Positions 19,008 through 28,049 are shown, numbered from the stretch's first letter. The stretch is DNA of 64,000 nucleotides from Pseudomonadota bacterium (GCA_018241505.1 JAFEDS010000017.1:434001-498000); one strand, 5' to 3'. Made by a program: numbers and translations. The notes: generated by a model from the letters alone, not told the origin.

Positions 19008-19118
19008 AAAAACGCGAAAGCCCCGCTCGTTTCCGGGCGGGGCTTCCTTCAGATCTCTTTCGCGCTTGGCTCGTCAGTCGATCAGCGCGCGTGAGCCTCC
19101 GGAAGCCCCCTGGGCTTC
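19008..19118 (-). promoter_or_regulatory. Putative asd transcription attenuator
   Basis: Reading the minus strand, four segments can pair alternately. Segment 1 GAAGCCC (19118-19112) pairs with segment 2 (19108-19102), 7 bp with a 3-nt loop. Segment 2 GGGGCTTCC (19109-19101) pairs perfectly over 9 bp with segment 3 GGAAGCCCC (19047-19039). Segment 3 AAGCCCCGC (19045-19037) pairs perfectly over 9 bp with segment 4 GCGGGGCTT (19026-19018). A T5 run follows at 19012-19008. The Lys14-Lys15 codons of the leader peptide overlie segment 1. Pairings were read by eye. Confidence 0.8.
19016..19047 (-). terminator. Rho-independent terminator upstream of asd
   Basis: Stem of 9 perfect G/C-rich pairs, extendable to 11 with one G-T pair, and a 10-nt loop. 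Three bases then TTTTT follow on the minus strand. It lies between the leader peptide gene and asd, so it ends transcription before asd unless the antiterminator forms. Confidence 0.85.
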
Positions 19119-19159
19119 TTGGCTTTAATCGTCGTGCGCTTGGTCATCGCCATCAGCAT
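19082..19159 (-). CDS. asd leader peptide (25 aa)
   Basis: A short reading frame upstream of the terminator and asd on the same strand. Residues 5-15 read MTKRTTIKAKK, so nine of eleven are Met, Thr, Ile or Lys, all end products made through aspartate semialdehyde. In-frame ATGs lie at 19159, 19153 and 19147; none has a strong Shine-Dalgarno site, so the exact start is uncertain. The stop is 35 bases before the terminator stem. This has the layout of thrL- or trpL-type leaders. Translation has not been shown. Confidence 0.72.
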   Translation of the reverse strand: MLMAMTKRTTIKAKKPRGLPEAHAR

Positions 19160-19283
19160 GGGAGTGACGCTACCGTACAAGCGCGGGTCTGTAAAGCGAC
19201 AGTTATGTTATGTGCGTGCCCGAATTGGGGGCTCGGGGTTACCCTGATGTTGACCGTTCCCACCGGAGCGCTATTCTCGAGTC

Positions 19284-19649
19284 ATGGCTGCTAAAAATAA
19301 ATTTAAAGGCCGGGGTCGGGATTCCAATTCGCGCGAGGACGCGGACCTGCAGGACCTGCTGGGACTTCATTTCCAGGCATGCCGCCGGGCTGAAGAGGTT
19401 GAAGAGCAGATCGAGGAGCTGCACGCCGCGGGAAAATTCCCCGAAGCGCGCGTGCTGCGGATGCAAGCCTTCGGCATTCAGCAGGGGCTGCGGTCCATCG
19501 AGGCGCAGGTGCGCAGCGTCGTGCGCCCGCCTACGCCCCGCCAGCCACGGACCGCGCCGAATGCGGCCCTCATGTCCGCGGGACGTTCACTTGCTGCGGA
19601 TTTCGAAGCAGCGATGGATGCGGGGATTTCGCTCGAAGTCCTTCGGTAG
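19284..19649 (+). CDS. Hypothetical protein with coiled-coil centre
   Basis: Predicted 121-aa soluble protein of no recognised family. A basic N-terminus (MAAKNKFKGRGRD) leads into a charged helix with ACRRAEEVEEQIEELHAAGK and later MQAFGIQQGLRSIEAQVR, likely a coiled coil or helical hairpin. Codon use is high in third-position G/C, as in neighbours. The last 63 bases overlap the 3' end of convergent rlmKL, whose C-terminus looks genuine, which lowers confidence a little. No signal peptide. Confidence 0.6.
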   Translation: MAAKNKFKGRGRDSNSREDADLQDLLGLHFQACRRAEEVEEQIEELHAAGKFPEARVLRMQAFGIQQGLRSIEAQVRSVVRPPTPRQPRTAPNAALMSAGRSLAADFEAAMDAGISLEVLR

Positions 19650-21977
19650 CGTGGGTGTCGAGATGTCCCGGATGTCGTAGCGCGCACCCAGCGCGTCGTC
19701 GAGTTTGAATTTCTGCGCATTGGTGGAAAACACCAGCAGCCCGCCCGGGGCCAGCAACCTGGCGCAGGCATCAATCAACGCAACGTGATCGCGCTCGATG
19801 TCGAGCACGCCCTCCATGCGTTTTGAGTTGGAGAAAGTGGGCGGATCGAGAAAGACCAGGTCGTAGCGTGGGCTCCGGGTGGCGCTCGCCAGCAACCATT
19901 CGCGGCAGTCGGCCTGGACAATCTCGTGCTGACTACCGTGAAAGCCATTGATCGACAGGTTACGTTGCGCCCAGTCGAGGTAGGTCCGCGACAGGTCCAC
20001 TGAAGTTGTCGACGTGGCGCCGCCGGCCGCGGCATACACCGTTGCCGTGCCGGTGTAGGCGAAGAGGTTCAGGAACCGCTTGCCCTCGGCGGCCTCCCGC
20101 AACCGGGCCCGGGTTATGCGGTGATCGAGAAACAGGCCGGTATCGAGATAGTCGGCGAAGTTGACCCGGAATTTCAGGCCGGCCTCCCTGATGTAGTGGA
20201 AGTGGGCCTGCTCGTCGACCTTCTTATATTGCTCACCGCGTTTGTTCTTGCGCCGCGTGCGGACCTGGATCCGCTCTTCCGGCACGCCCGTGACTTCCGG
20301 CAGCACCGACAGCGCCTCATTACGGCGGCGGCGCACGGCATCCAGCTCGATTTCGGCAGGGGCGGCATACTCCTGCACGTAGAGCCAGGTCTGGTCAGGA
20401 TCCAAGGTGCGATAGAGGTCGATCGCGAACGCATACTCCGGCATATCGGCGTCGTAGAGGCGGTAGCAGGAGATGTCAGAACGGGAGGCCCAGGTCTGCA
20501 GGCGCTTGAGATTCTTCCCGAGCCGGTTGCCAAACATCTGGGCGCCGGGTGATTCACGCAGGCTGGCGTCAGGCTTGGAGAAGCGGCCCGGCTCGCGCGC
20601 ACTGTCCGCATCGATTTTGAGGCGCAACAGTCTGCATTCGAGCGCGCCATTCCACAGTGCATGGGTTCTGTAGGCGCGGACACCGAGCTCCATGCCGAGC
20701 TCGGGGGAGCCGATGAGCACGCCGGCAATCCAGCCTTGGAAACGCTCGCGCAGCACCCGGCCCAACTCGCGATGCGTGGCCAGCGCGATGTCGTGGTCCT
20801 CGAGGCGGACACCGTAAGGTGGGTTCACGCACAGCAGGCCAGGCGCGGTTGGTAGAGCGGCCGCGTTTGATGTGGGCTCGCGCGTGTCAACCGCGGCGTC
20901 GGCAGTTGACGCGGGCGCGTTAGCCGCGCGGCCGGGCCACGCGCTTGGCGCTTCGGCAGCGGTCGGCGCAGTGTCGCGGCCCAGCGCCGGCGCGGCGTCA
21001 GCCAACGCGCGCACCTCGAACTGCACCATGCGCCCTACTCCGGCGCGATCCGCGTTGGCTTGGGCCACGCGAATGACGGTGCGATCGCGGTCGCTCCCGC
21101 GAATGAGCGATGGGCCTGGCCACGGCGATGCCGGCGTGCCTGCTCTCTGGCCTGGCCACGGCGATTCTGGCGCGCCTGCTCTCTGGCCCGGCCCCGACAA
21201 CCATCCGCCCGCGCGCGCCTTCGCGGCCTCCAGCACCTCTTGCCACACGGCCGGCTGATGGCCGCGCCACCCCATAAACCCGTAGTAATCGCGCCCGAGC
21301 CCTGGCGCGATGTCGGCCGCAATCAAGGCGGCCTCAATAACCAACGTCCCCGATCCGCACATTGGGTCGAGAAACTGCGCGCCTGCCGCGGCCATGTCGG
21401 CCGACCACCCACACCGCATCAACATCCCGGCAGCGACGTTCTCCTTCAGAGGCGCTTCGCCCGCCGCGCCGCGGTACCCGCGGCGATGCAAGCTCTCACC
21501 CGACAAATCCAGCGACACCGTGACAACCGCGCCGTTGGCATGGGCATGCACTCGGACATCAGGGCGATCAAGCGCAATGTCGGGACGCGAACCGGTGCTC
21601 TCGCGCAGCGAATCAACAATCGCATCCTTCAACTTCAATGCACCGAAATGCGTGTGATTGATCAGAGGATGTCGCCCACTGAAATCACAGGCGAGCGTCG
21701 CCCCAGGTGCCAGGTGTGCCGACCAATCGATCTCGCGAGCTGCTCGATAGAACCCCTCGGCATCGGCCACCTCGAAGCGTCCCAACTCGAGAAACACACG
21801 ATTGGCAATACGGGATTCCAGGCAAGCGCGATACGCCGTCCGCAGGCTGCCGAAAAAGGCAACTCCGGTGGAACGCTCTTTCGCGCCTTCCGCGCCAAAC
21901 GTCACCAGCTCACGCGCCAGTAGATCGGCGAGCCCCCGCGGGGCGCTCGCGAGGAACTGCAGGGTCTGCACGCTCAA
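19587..21977 (-). CDS. rlmL: Bifunctional 23S rRNA methyltransferase RlmKL
   Basis: Makes m2G2445 and m7G2069 in 23S rRNA. Order: THUMP region (about residues 45-165), RlmL methyltransferase domain with LDPMCGSGTLVIEAA and NPPYGVRL, then RlmK domain with LNLFAYTGTATVYAA and LDPPTFSNSK. At 796 aa it is about 95 longer than the E. coli enzyme (702). The excess is an Ala/Pro/Gly-rich insertion inside the first catalytic domain, including a tandem repeat (see 21115-21195). The start is TTG at 21977 or GTG at 21971. It follows puuC by 20 bases and may be read from the puuR promoter. Confidence 0.92.
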   Translation of the reverse strand: MSVQTLQFLASAPRGLADLLARELVTFGAEGAKERSTGVAFFGSLRTAYRACLESRIANRVFLELGRFEVADAEGFYRAAREIDWSAHLAPGATLACDFSGRHPLINHTHFGALKLKDAIVDSLRESTGSRPDIALDRPDVRVHAHANGAVVTVSLDLSGESLHRRGYRGAAGEAPLKENVAAGMLMRCGWSADMAAAGAQFLDPMCGSGTLVIEAALIAADIAPGLGRDYYGFMGWRGHQPAVWQEVLEAAKARAGGWLSGPGQRAGAPESPWPGQRAGTPASPWPGPSLIRGSDRDRTVIRVAQANADRAGVGRMVQFEVRALADAAPALGRDTAPTAAEAPSAWPGRAANAPASTADAAVDTREPTSNAAALPTAPGLLCVNPPYGVRLEDHDIALATHRELGRVLRERFQGWIAGVLIGSPELGMELGVRAYRTHALWNGALECRLLRLKIDADSAREPGRFSKPDASLRESPGAQMFGNRLGKNLKRLQTWASRSDISCYRLYDADMPEYAFAIDLYRTLDPDQTWLYVQEYAAPAEIELDAVRRRRNEALSVLPEVTGVPEERIQVRTRRKNKRGEQYKKVDEQAHFHYIREAGLKFRVNFADYLDTGLFLDHRITRARLREAAEGKRFLNLFAYTGTATVYAAAGGATSTTSVDLSRTYLDWAQRNLSINGFHGSQHEIVQADCREWLLASATRSPRYDLVFLDPPTFSNSKRMEGVLDIERDHVALIDACARLLAPGGLLVFSTNAQKFKLDDALGARYDIRDISTPTLPKDFERNPRIHRCFEIRSK
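21115..21195. repeat. Two-copy ~36-bp tandem repeat inside rlmKL
   Basis: Two near-identical units with core CTCTGGCCTGGCCACGGCGA on the plus strand, plus a partial third. In rlmKL they encode successive PGQRAGxPxSPWP units within the Ala/Pro-rich insertion, in frame, so copy-number change would not disrupt the protein. Confidence 0.7.
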
Positions 21978-21997
21978 ATCAACCCGCCGCCTTCACA

Positions 21998-23491
21998 TCA
22001 ACCCAGGTCCAGCCAGGTGGTCTTCAGCTCGGTGTACTTCTCGAGCGCGTGCAGCGACTTGTCGCGGCCGATGCCCGATTGTTTGAACCCGCCGAAGGGC
22101 ACCGTAATGTCATCCGCGTCATAACAGTTGATGAACACGGTACCGGCACGCAGCGCCTTGGCGGTCCGATGGGCCACCGTGATATCGCGCGTCCAGACCG
22201 CCGCCACGAGCCCGTAGATCACATCGTTCGCGATCTCAATCGCCTCGTCGATATTCTTGAACGCGAGGGTGGACAGCACCGGCCCGAAAATCTCTTCACG
22301 AGCAATCGTCATGCCGGGCCGCACGCCATCGAATACCGTCGGTTCCACAAAGTAGCCACCGCTGTCCTCGCGGACCCTGCGGCCGCCCAGGAATACGTTC
22401 GCACCGTCCTTGCGCCCTACATCGATATAACCCAACACCCGCTTGAGCTGGATATCATCGACGATGGCGCCGAGCTTGGTGTTTGAATCCAGCGGATCTC
22501 CCGGCGCGAGACTCTTGCCAATGCTGCGGATTTTCTCCAGCACCTGGTCCTTGACGCTGTCCTGGACCAGCAGCCGCGATCCGGCCGAGCACACTTCGCC
22601 CTGGTTGTCGAAAATCGCGTAGGCGGCCGCCGTCGCCGCCTTGTCCAGGTCGGGACAGTCGGCCATTACAATGTTGGGCGATTTGCCGCCACACTCGAGC
22701 GACACCCGCTTCATGTTGGATTGGCCGGCGTACTGCATGATATTGCGGCCGGTGGCCGTGGAACCGGTGAAGGCAATGCAATCAACATCCATGTGCAGCG
22801 CCAGCGCCTTGCCGGCTGTCTGGCCCAGGCCCGGCACCACGTTGAACACGCCCTCCGGGATGCCTGCTTCAACGGCAAGCTGCGCTATCCGAATAGCCGT
22901 CAGCGGCGACTTCTCGGATGGCTTGAGTACAAAAGAGTTTCCAGCGGCGAGAACGGGGCCGATCTTCCACGCGGCCATCAGCAGCGGATAGTTCCACGGC
23001 ACGATCGCGCCCACGACACCCATCGGCTCACGGGTGATTGTCGCAAGCGCGCCGGGGCCCGTCGGCGCCACTTCGTCGTAGATCTTGTCGATGGCTTCGG
23101 CGTACCACTCAATGCACCGGGCCGCCGCCGGAATGTCGACACCGAGGCTGACCGAGATGGGCTTGCCCATGTCCAGGGTTTCGAGCAGCGCCAACTCTTC
23201 GCCGTGCTGGCGGATGAGATCGGCGAAGCGTTTCAGAATGACCTGGCGTTTGTTGGGCGCAAGGTTGGACCAGACGCCCTTACGGAACGCGGCCCGGGCC
23301 GCGGCCACCGCGCGATTGATATCCTCGGTATCTCCGGAAGCAACGCGAGCCAGCAGCTTGCCCGTACCGGGGTTGATGGAGTCAAACGTCTGGCCAGAGG
23401 CGGCTTCGGTGTAGTTGCCGTTGATGAACGCCTTGGTACGGATGTCGAGACTGCGGGCACGGTCGTGCCAGGAAATCTTGTCGGCGGCCAT
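21998..23491 (-). CDS. puuC: Gamma-glutamyl-gamma-aminobutyraldehyde dehydrogenase
   Basis: NAD(P)-dependent aldehyde dehydrogenase oxidising the PuuB product to gamma-glutamyl-GABA, which PuuD then hydrolyses; 497 aa. PWNYPLLMAAWKIGPVLAAG, the glycine motif FTGSTATGRNI, the catalytic Glu in LECGGKSPNIV and the catalytic Cys in QGEVCSAGSRL are present. The ATG at 23491 has an AGGAGA site. It follows puuR by ten bases. Confidence 0.93.
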   Translation of the reverse strand: MAADKISWHDRARSLDIRTKAFINGNYTEAASGQTFDSINPGTGKLLARVASGDTEDINRAVAAARAAFRKGVWSNLAPNKRQVILKRFADLIRQHGEELALLETLDMGKPISVSLGVDIPAAARCIEWYAEAIDKIYDEVAPTGPGALATITREPMGVVGAIVPWNYPLLMAAWKIGPVLAAGNSFVLKPSEKSPLTAIRIAQLAVEAGIPEGVFNVVPGLGQTAGKALALHMDVDCIAFTGSTATGRNIMQYAGQSNMKRVSLECGGKSPNIVMADCPDLDKAATAAAYAIFDNQGEVCSAGSRLLVQDSVKDQVLEKIRSIGKSLAPGDPLDSNTKLGAIVDDIQLKRVLGYIDVGRKDGANVFLGGRRVREDSGGYFVEPTVFDGVRPGMTIAREEIFGPVLSTLAFKNIDEAIEIANDVIYGLVAAVWTRDITVAHRTAKALRAGTVFINCYDADDITVPFGGFKQSGIGRDKSLHALEKYTELKTTWLDLG

Positions 23492-23501
23492 CTGAATTCT
23501 C

Positions 23502-24050
23502 CTAGAAACTCGGCGGGGTGCTGGCGCTGATGATCTCACACGTCTCGCGCCCGACATTCCGGAATCGGTGCGGTAACTGGCTGGCAAAGTAATACGCTTC
23601 GCCTGGGCCCAGTACGCGGGTGTTTCCGCCGACCGTGACTTCGAGGCGCCCTCGCACCACCACACCACCCTCTTCGCCGCGATGAACGATCATTTCATCG
23701 CCGGTACCAGCACCAGCAGCATAGCGCTCGTGAAGTATCGTGAGTTGCCGTCCAGGGCGCTGAGCAGCCAGCAGCCGTAATGAGACTTCCTCATTGCCCA
23801 GCTCCACGAGCTCGTCCGTGCCAAAGAACGTCTGTGGTGGCGTGCCGAGATCGAGGGTGAAAAACTCAGCAAGCGACATCGGCACGCCATCGAGCACCTT
23901 CTTGAGAGAGCTCACCGAGGGGCTGACCCGGTTCTGCTCAATCAAGGAAATCAATCCGTTGGTGACGCCCGCCCGCCGCGCCAGCTCACGCTGCGAAAGG
24001 CCGAACGTGGTGCGGATTCCGCGCAGCCGGGCTCCCACATCAATACTCAT
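23502..24050 (-). CDS. puuR: Putrescine-responsive repressor PuuR
   Basis: XRE-family helix-turn-helix plus C-terminal cupin; 182 aa. The DNA-binding part is LSQRELARRAGVTNGLISLI (about residues 18-37) and the cupin holds GEEGGVVVRGRLEVTVGG and GPGEAYYFASQLPHRF. E. coli PuuR represses puu genes until putrescine binds. The ATG at 24050 has no Shine-Dalgarno site and lies two bases from the operator-like repeat, so the message may be leaderless or nearly so, and autorepression is likely. Confidence 0.93.
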   Translation of the reverse strand: MSIDVGARLRGIRTTFGLSQRELARRAGVTNGLISLIEQNRVSPSVSSLKKVLDGVPMSLAEFFTLDLGTPPQTFFGTDELVELGNEEVSLRLLAAQRPGRQLTILHERYAAGAGTGDEMIVHRGEEGGVVVRGRLEVTVGGNTRVLGPGEAYYFASQLPHRFRNVGRETCEIISASTPPSF

Positions 24051-24051
24051 G

Positions 24052-24072
24052 GGTGTTTAAGATTTTTAACAA
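24052..24072. promoter_or_regulatory. Putative PuuR operator, puuR/aminotransferase divergent promoter
   Basis: Second copy of GGTGTTTA-N7-TAACAA; the outer 14 bases match the copy at 16420-16440 and the total length is the same. It sits between puuR and the plus-strand aminotransferase, so it could control both. A TTGACA on the minus strand (24111-24106) is a possible -35. Confidence 0.75.
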
Positions 24073-24156
24073 GATAGCCGGAATGTCGCCCCGGATAGCC
24101 TCTTTTGTCAAATTTCCTTATCATCAGGGTACCTTCCCCAACTGCCCGAGCGCACC

Positions 24157-25467
24157 ATGTCCCGATCCGAACTCGAAGCCTTTTGGATGCCGTTCACCTC
24201 GAACCGGCAGTTCAAGTCAAAGCCCCGGCTGTTGAGCAAGGCCTCGGGCATGCACTACTGGACACCGGACGGCCGGCAGGTCCTCGATGCTGTAGCGGGA
24301 CTGTGGTGTGTGAATGCCGGACACGGCCGGCGTGAGATCACGCAGGCGGTCGCAAGCCAGTTGGAGACCATGGACTATGCGCCGCCATTTCAAATGGGAC
24401 ACCCCCCGGCGTTTGAGCTGGCCAATCAGATCGTCAAGATCACGCCTCCGGAGCTCGATCATGTGTTCTTCACAAACTCCGGCTCGGAGTCTGTAGACAC
24501 CGCGCTCAAGATTGCACTCGCTTACCACCGCGCTCGTGGCGAAGCGACACGTACGCGGCTCATCGGACGCGAGCGCGGCTATCATGGCGTTGGGTTCGGT
24601 GGCATTTCGGTGGGCGGCATTCTTCCGAACCGGAAGATGTGGTCCAACTCATTACTTCCCAGCGTCGATCATCTTGCTCACACGCACGATCTGGGGAAGA
24701 ACGCGTTCACGCGAGGCCAGCCAGAGCACGGCGCGAACCTCGCTGAAGAATTGGAGCGACTGGTCACGCTGCATGATGCGTCAACCATTGCGGCGATCAT
24801 TATTGAGCCAATTGCCGGATCGACCGGTGTGTTGATTCCGCCGAAGGGATACCTGAAGCGCATTCGAGAGATCTGCGACCGGCACGGCATTCTGTTGATA
24901 TTCGACGAAGTCATTACGGGATTCGGCCGCACCGGCTCACCGTTCGCGGCCCAGGAGTTTGGTGTTACCCCGGACCTGCTGACACTGGCCAAGGGCCTCA
25001 CGAACGGTTGCATTCCCATGGGAGCGGTCGTTGCGCGCAAGTCGGTGTACGAAGCGTTCATGCAGGGACCCGACAATGCCATCGAGTTGTTTCACGGCTA
25101 CACGTATTCAGCCCACCCGGCAGCGTGCGCGGCGGGACTTGCAACGCTCGGCATCTACGAGCGGGAAGGTCTTCTCACGCGCGCCAAGTCGATGGCCAAG
25201 ACTTGGGAAGACGCGGCTCATTCGCTCCGCGGCCTGCCGCACGTCATCGACGTTCGCAACTACGGGCTCATCCTGGGCCTCGAGTTGGAATCGATTGCCG
25301 GCAAGCCCGGCGCGCGCGCGTTCGAGGTCTATACGAAGTGTTTCGAGCGAGGCTTGCTGATCCGGCAGACGGCGGACATTATTGCGCTGTCACCGCCGCT
25401 CATTGTCGAGCCGGCACAGATCGATCAGATCTTCTCCACCCTGCGCGATGTACTGAAGAGCCTGTAA
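24157..25467 (+). CDS. Class III omega-aminotransferase (beta-alanine/GABA/putrescine:pyruvate type)
   Basis: PLP enzyme of 436 aa in the omega-amino acid:pyruvate aminotransferase group. Seen: MPFTSNRQFKSKPRLLSKA at the N-terminus, FFTNSGSESVDTALKIA for phosphate binding, LIFDEVITGFGRTG and the Schiff-base Lys in LTLAKGLTNGCIPMGA. With PuuD releasing GABA, a role in GABA or direct putrescine transamination is the natural reading; beta-alanine is an alternative. It is divergent from puuR across the operator. Confidence 0.9.
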   Translation: MSRSELEAFWMPFTSNRQFKSKPRLLSKASGMHYWTPDGRQVLDAVAGLWCVNAGHGRREITQAVASQLETMDYAPPFQMGHPPAFELANQIVKITPPELDHVFFTNSGSESVDTALKIALAYHRARGEATRTRLIGRERGYHGVGFGGISVGGILPNRKMWSNSLLPSVDHLAHTHDLGKNAFTRGQPEHGANLAEELERLVTLHDASTIAAIIIEPIAGSTGVLIPPKGYLKRIREICDRHGILLIFDEVITGFGRTGSPFAAQEFGVTPDLLTLAKGLTNGCIPMGAVVARKSVYEAFMQGPDNAIELFHGYTYSAHPAACAAGLATLGIYEREGLLTRAKSMAKTWEDAAHSLRGLPHVIDVRNYGLILGLELESIAGKPGARAFEVYTKCFERGLLIRQTADIIALSPPLIVEPAQIDQIFSTLRDVLKSL

Positions 25468-25480
25468 GCCCACAGAAGGA

Positions 25481-26659
25481 CTACCAATCGCCCACGCTGC
25501 CATCGCGATAAAACACCCGCTGGGGCAACTCCTGCTCAAACGGGTGGCGCGCGATCTCAGCCTCATCCAACTCTATACCCAACCCGGGCGCGCTCCCGGG
25601 TTGCACTGTGCGGGTGCCCAGGTCGACCTGGAAGCCTTCTTTCACAACGGCCGAGCGCCAGGGAACATCCTCGTGCACCGTTTCGCAGATCACATAGCTG
25701 GGCTCGGCGAACCCTAGTTGAATGGAGGCCGCTGTGCTCACCGGCCCCTGAGGATTGTGCGGGGCGAGCGCTGTGCGAGTCGCCTCCGCCAGGGCAGCAA
25801 TCCTTCGTGCGGCCGACAGGCCACCGCAGTGAGTGATGTCAGGCTGCGCCACGCTGCAACCGCGCAGTGTCAGAAGGCGATGGAACTGATCCAGACTCGT
25901 CAGGCGCTCTCCGGTTGCAATCGGCGTCGACACCGACGCGGCGATGTGGGCGAGTGCTTCGGGCATCTCCGGCCAACACGGCTCCTCGAGGAAATACAAA
26001 CCGTACGGCTCGAGCGCCTTGGCGAACTGTAGGCCCATCGCGGGTGATGGGCGCGCGTGACAATCGACCATGATGTCGATGTTGTCACCCACAGTCTCAC
26101 GCATCGCGCGAACACACTTCTCGGCAGCTCTAACGGGACCGAGTCCTTCCAACGGAAGAGTCGGCGGCACCGCCATGCACTTGAATGCACTGAACCCATG
26201 CTCCACGGCTCGTTCAGCCAATTCCGCGAAGCGCCTGGCTTCTCCGACATCGGTCTCGTAGAAGGACTCCATGCGGCCGCCGCCCAAGTGGCAATACAAG
26301 CGAACGCGGTCACGCACGGGCCCGCCCCATAGTTTGTGACACGGCATCCCGGTCACCTTCCCCAGGATGTCCCAAAGCGCAATATCGATTCCCGAGAGCG
26401 CCGTGCCGCGCACGATTCCATTGGAATGCCAGAAATGCTGCCGGAACATCGTCTGCCACAGGTACTCGATCCGGGTGGGATCCTCACCAAGCAACAGCGG
26501 CTTCAGATCCTCAATCGCCCCGCACACCGCGCGCGTATGCCACTCGAGCGTCGCCTCGCCCCAGCCGAACAGCCCGGGCTGATCCGTCAGGACTTTGACG
26601 AAGATCCAGTTGCGCATGCGCGCGTTGCAGACATGGGCCTGGATGTCAGTGATTTTCAC
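25481..26659 (-). CDS. Enolase-superfamily sugar acid dehydratase (galactonate dehydratase-like)
   Basis: Mandelate racemase/muconate lactonizing superfamily protein of 392 aa. Metal and catalytic motifs resemble D-galactonate dehydratase: VDCHARPS with Asp and His, [21 protein letters not shown] and the catalytic His in LAPHNPQGP. It would dehydrate an aldonate to a 2-keto-3-deoxy acid. The precise sugar acid is not readable. Its start overlaps the upstream aminotransferase stop (ATGA). Confidence 0.88.
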   Translation of the reverse strand: MKITDIQAHVCNARMRNWIFVKVLTDQPGLFGWGEATLEWHTRAVCGAIEDLKPLLLGEDPTRIEYLWQTMFRQHFWHSNGIVRGTALSGIDIALWDILGKVTGMPCHKLWGGPVRDRVRLYCHLGGGRMESFYETDVGEARRFAELAERAVEHGFSAFKCMAVPPTLPLEGLGPVRAAEKCVRAMRETVGDNIDIMVDCHARPSPAMGLQFAKALEPYGLYFLEEPCWPEMPEALAHIAASVSTPIATGERLTSLDQFHRLLTLRGCSVAQPDITHCGGLSAARRIAALAEATRTALAPHNPQGPVSTAASIQLGFAEPSYVICETVHEDVPWRSAVVKEGFQVDLGTRTVQPGSAPGLGIELDEAEIARHPFEQELPQRVFYRDGSVGDW

Positions 26660-27993
26660 CTGAGCACCCGTCCCAATACCTGATCAAACTTCTCGAGCGT
26701 GAAGTCGACATCGGCCGCGGTATGGGCGGTTGACAGGGAACACTGCTTGGTTGCAATGGGAATGAAGAACACGCCTTCCGCAATGAGTCCGCGCCGCAAC
26801 GCCATATCGAGCTCGAAGTTGTGGTTCACGATGATGTCGTGCAGATCCCGCGGCGCCTCGCGCATGAAGTAACAGGCAAACGCGGATCCCTGGCGCGCCA
26901 CACAGGCCTCGACGCCGCGGCGGGCAGCGATCTCCAGGATGCCGCTTTCCATCCGTTTGCCCAGCGCGTCCACGGCCGGATACAACTCGCTTGCGTGCGC
27001 GGCGAGATACTCGACCGTGCTCACGGCCGCCGCGACCGCTACCGGATGGCCGTTGTAGGTACCCGCCAGGAAAGGCCTGCGCCGCGGATCGGGATGTGAC
27101 GCGAAGTCCATGTAGTCGCGGCGGCCACCCACGACCGCAAGGGGAAAACCGTTGGCAACGGCCTTCCCATACACGACCAGGTCGGGCTTGACTCCACACA
27201 GCGAGCTGTAACCGCCCAGCGCATGCCGGAAGCCGGTCTTGACCTCATCGAAAATCAACAGGAAGCCGAGCTCATCGGCGAGCTTTCGCAGCCCCTGGAG
27301 GTAGCCCGGCTGCGGCTTGACGACACCGATGTTCTGCAGGATCGGCTCGGTGATCACGGCGGCGATCGGATAGCGCCGGCAGAGGTAGCGCACTGACTCC
27401 AGGTCGTTGAAATTGATGACGTGAACGAACCGCGTGTCCTCGATGGTGGTGCCGGCGCCCAGGGGGCGCAGCGGATACTCGCCGGGGCTGACACGCGGAC
27501 CGATGTCCGCGAGCGTGTTGAATACGTTGCAGGCCAACTCATCATGGTTGCCGTTGTAACCACCCTGCATCACGATGAAGTGTTTGCGCTCGGTGATGGC
27601 ACGACTCAATTTGATCGCGAAAGAGGTCGCTTCGCTGCCCGTATTGAGGAACACGACCTTCTCGACCGGACCGGCGACTTTCTCGCACAGGAGCTGTGCC
27701 AGCCGGCCCTCGATCTGCGAAGGCCCGGCGCCGAACAGGCTGTCACCCGCCTGCAGCACGTCCATGGCCGCCCGGTTGACCGGCGCGAAGTTGTGGCCCA
27801 GGAAATAGGGAGCGAACGCGGCGTGATAGTCGACATAACGCTTGCCGTCGACATCCCACAGGTGCGCGCCCGATCCCCGGACAAAGGCGATCGGCGGATC
27901 GATGATGCGGTTGGCCGAGCTGATGCCGGCCGGGATATAGGTTTGATTGCGCGCCAGAAGCTCGGCGAGCCGTGTCGAGGGGGTTGTGTCCAT
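26656..27993 (-). CDS. HemL-like class III aminotransferase
   Basis: Glutamate-1-semialdehyde aminomutase-like PLP enzyme of 445 aa. Seen: [50 protein letters not shown] and the PLP lysine in [18 protein letters not shown]. Its place in a sugar-acid cluster suggests transamination of an amino sugar or amino acid intermediate rather than haem synthesis. The ATG at 27993 is preferred; an ATG at 28038 lies inside the operator palindrome. It is divergent from the LacI regulator. Confidence 0.88.
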   Translation of the reverse strand: MDTTPSTRLAELLARNQTYIPAGISSANRIIDPPIAFVRGSGAHLWDVDGKRYVDYHAAFAPYFLGHNFAPVNRAAMDVLQAGDSLFGAGPSQIEGRLAQLLCEKVAGPVEKVVFLNTGSEATSFAIKLSRAITERKHFIVMQGGYNGNHDELACNVFNTLADIGPRVSPGEYPLRPLGAGTTIEDTRFVHVINFNDLESVRYLCRRYPIAAVITEPILQNIGVVKPQPGYLQGLRKLADELGFLLIFDEVKTGFRHALGGYSSLCGVKPDLVVYGKAVANGFPLAVVGGRRDYMDFASHPDPRRRPFLAGTYNGHPVAVAAAVSTVEYLAAHASELYPAVDALGKRMESGILEIAARRGVEACVARQGSAFACYFMREAPRDLHDIIVNHNFELDMALRRGLIAEGVFFIPIATKQCSLSTAHTAADVDFTLEKFDQVLGRVLR

Positions 27994-28037
27994 TTTGTTT
28001 TCGTCCAGCGCTGTGCGGCCAGCCGGTGCGTGATACA

Positions 28038-28049
28038 TGTAACGTTACA
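28038..28049. promoter_or_regulatory. LacI-type operator 1
   Basis: Perfect 12-bp palindrome TGTAACGTTACA between the divergent aminotransferase and lacI-family genes. It matches copies at 31154-31165 (11 of 12) and 37512-37525. A central CG palindrome of this kind is typical of LacI-family sites. Confidence 0.85.
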
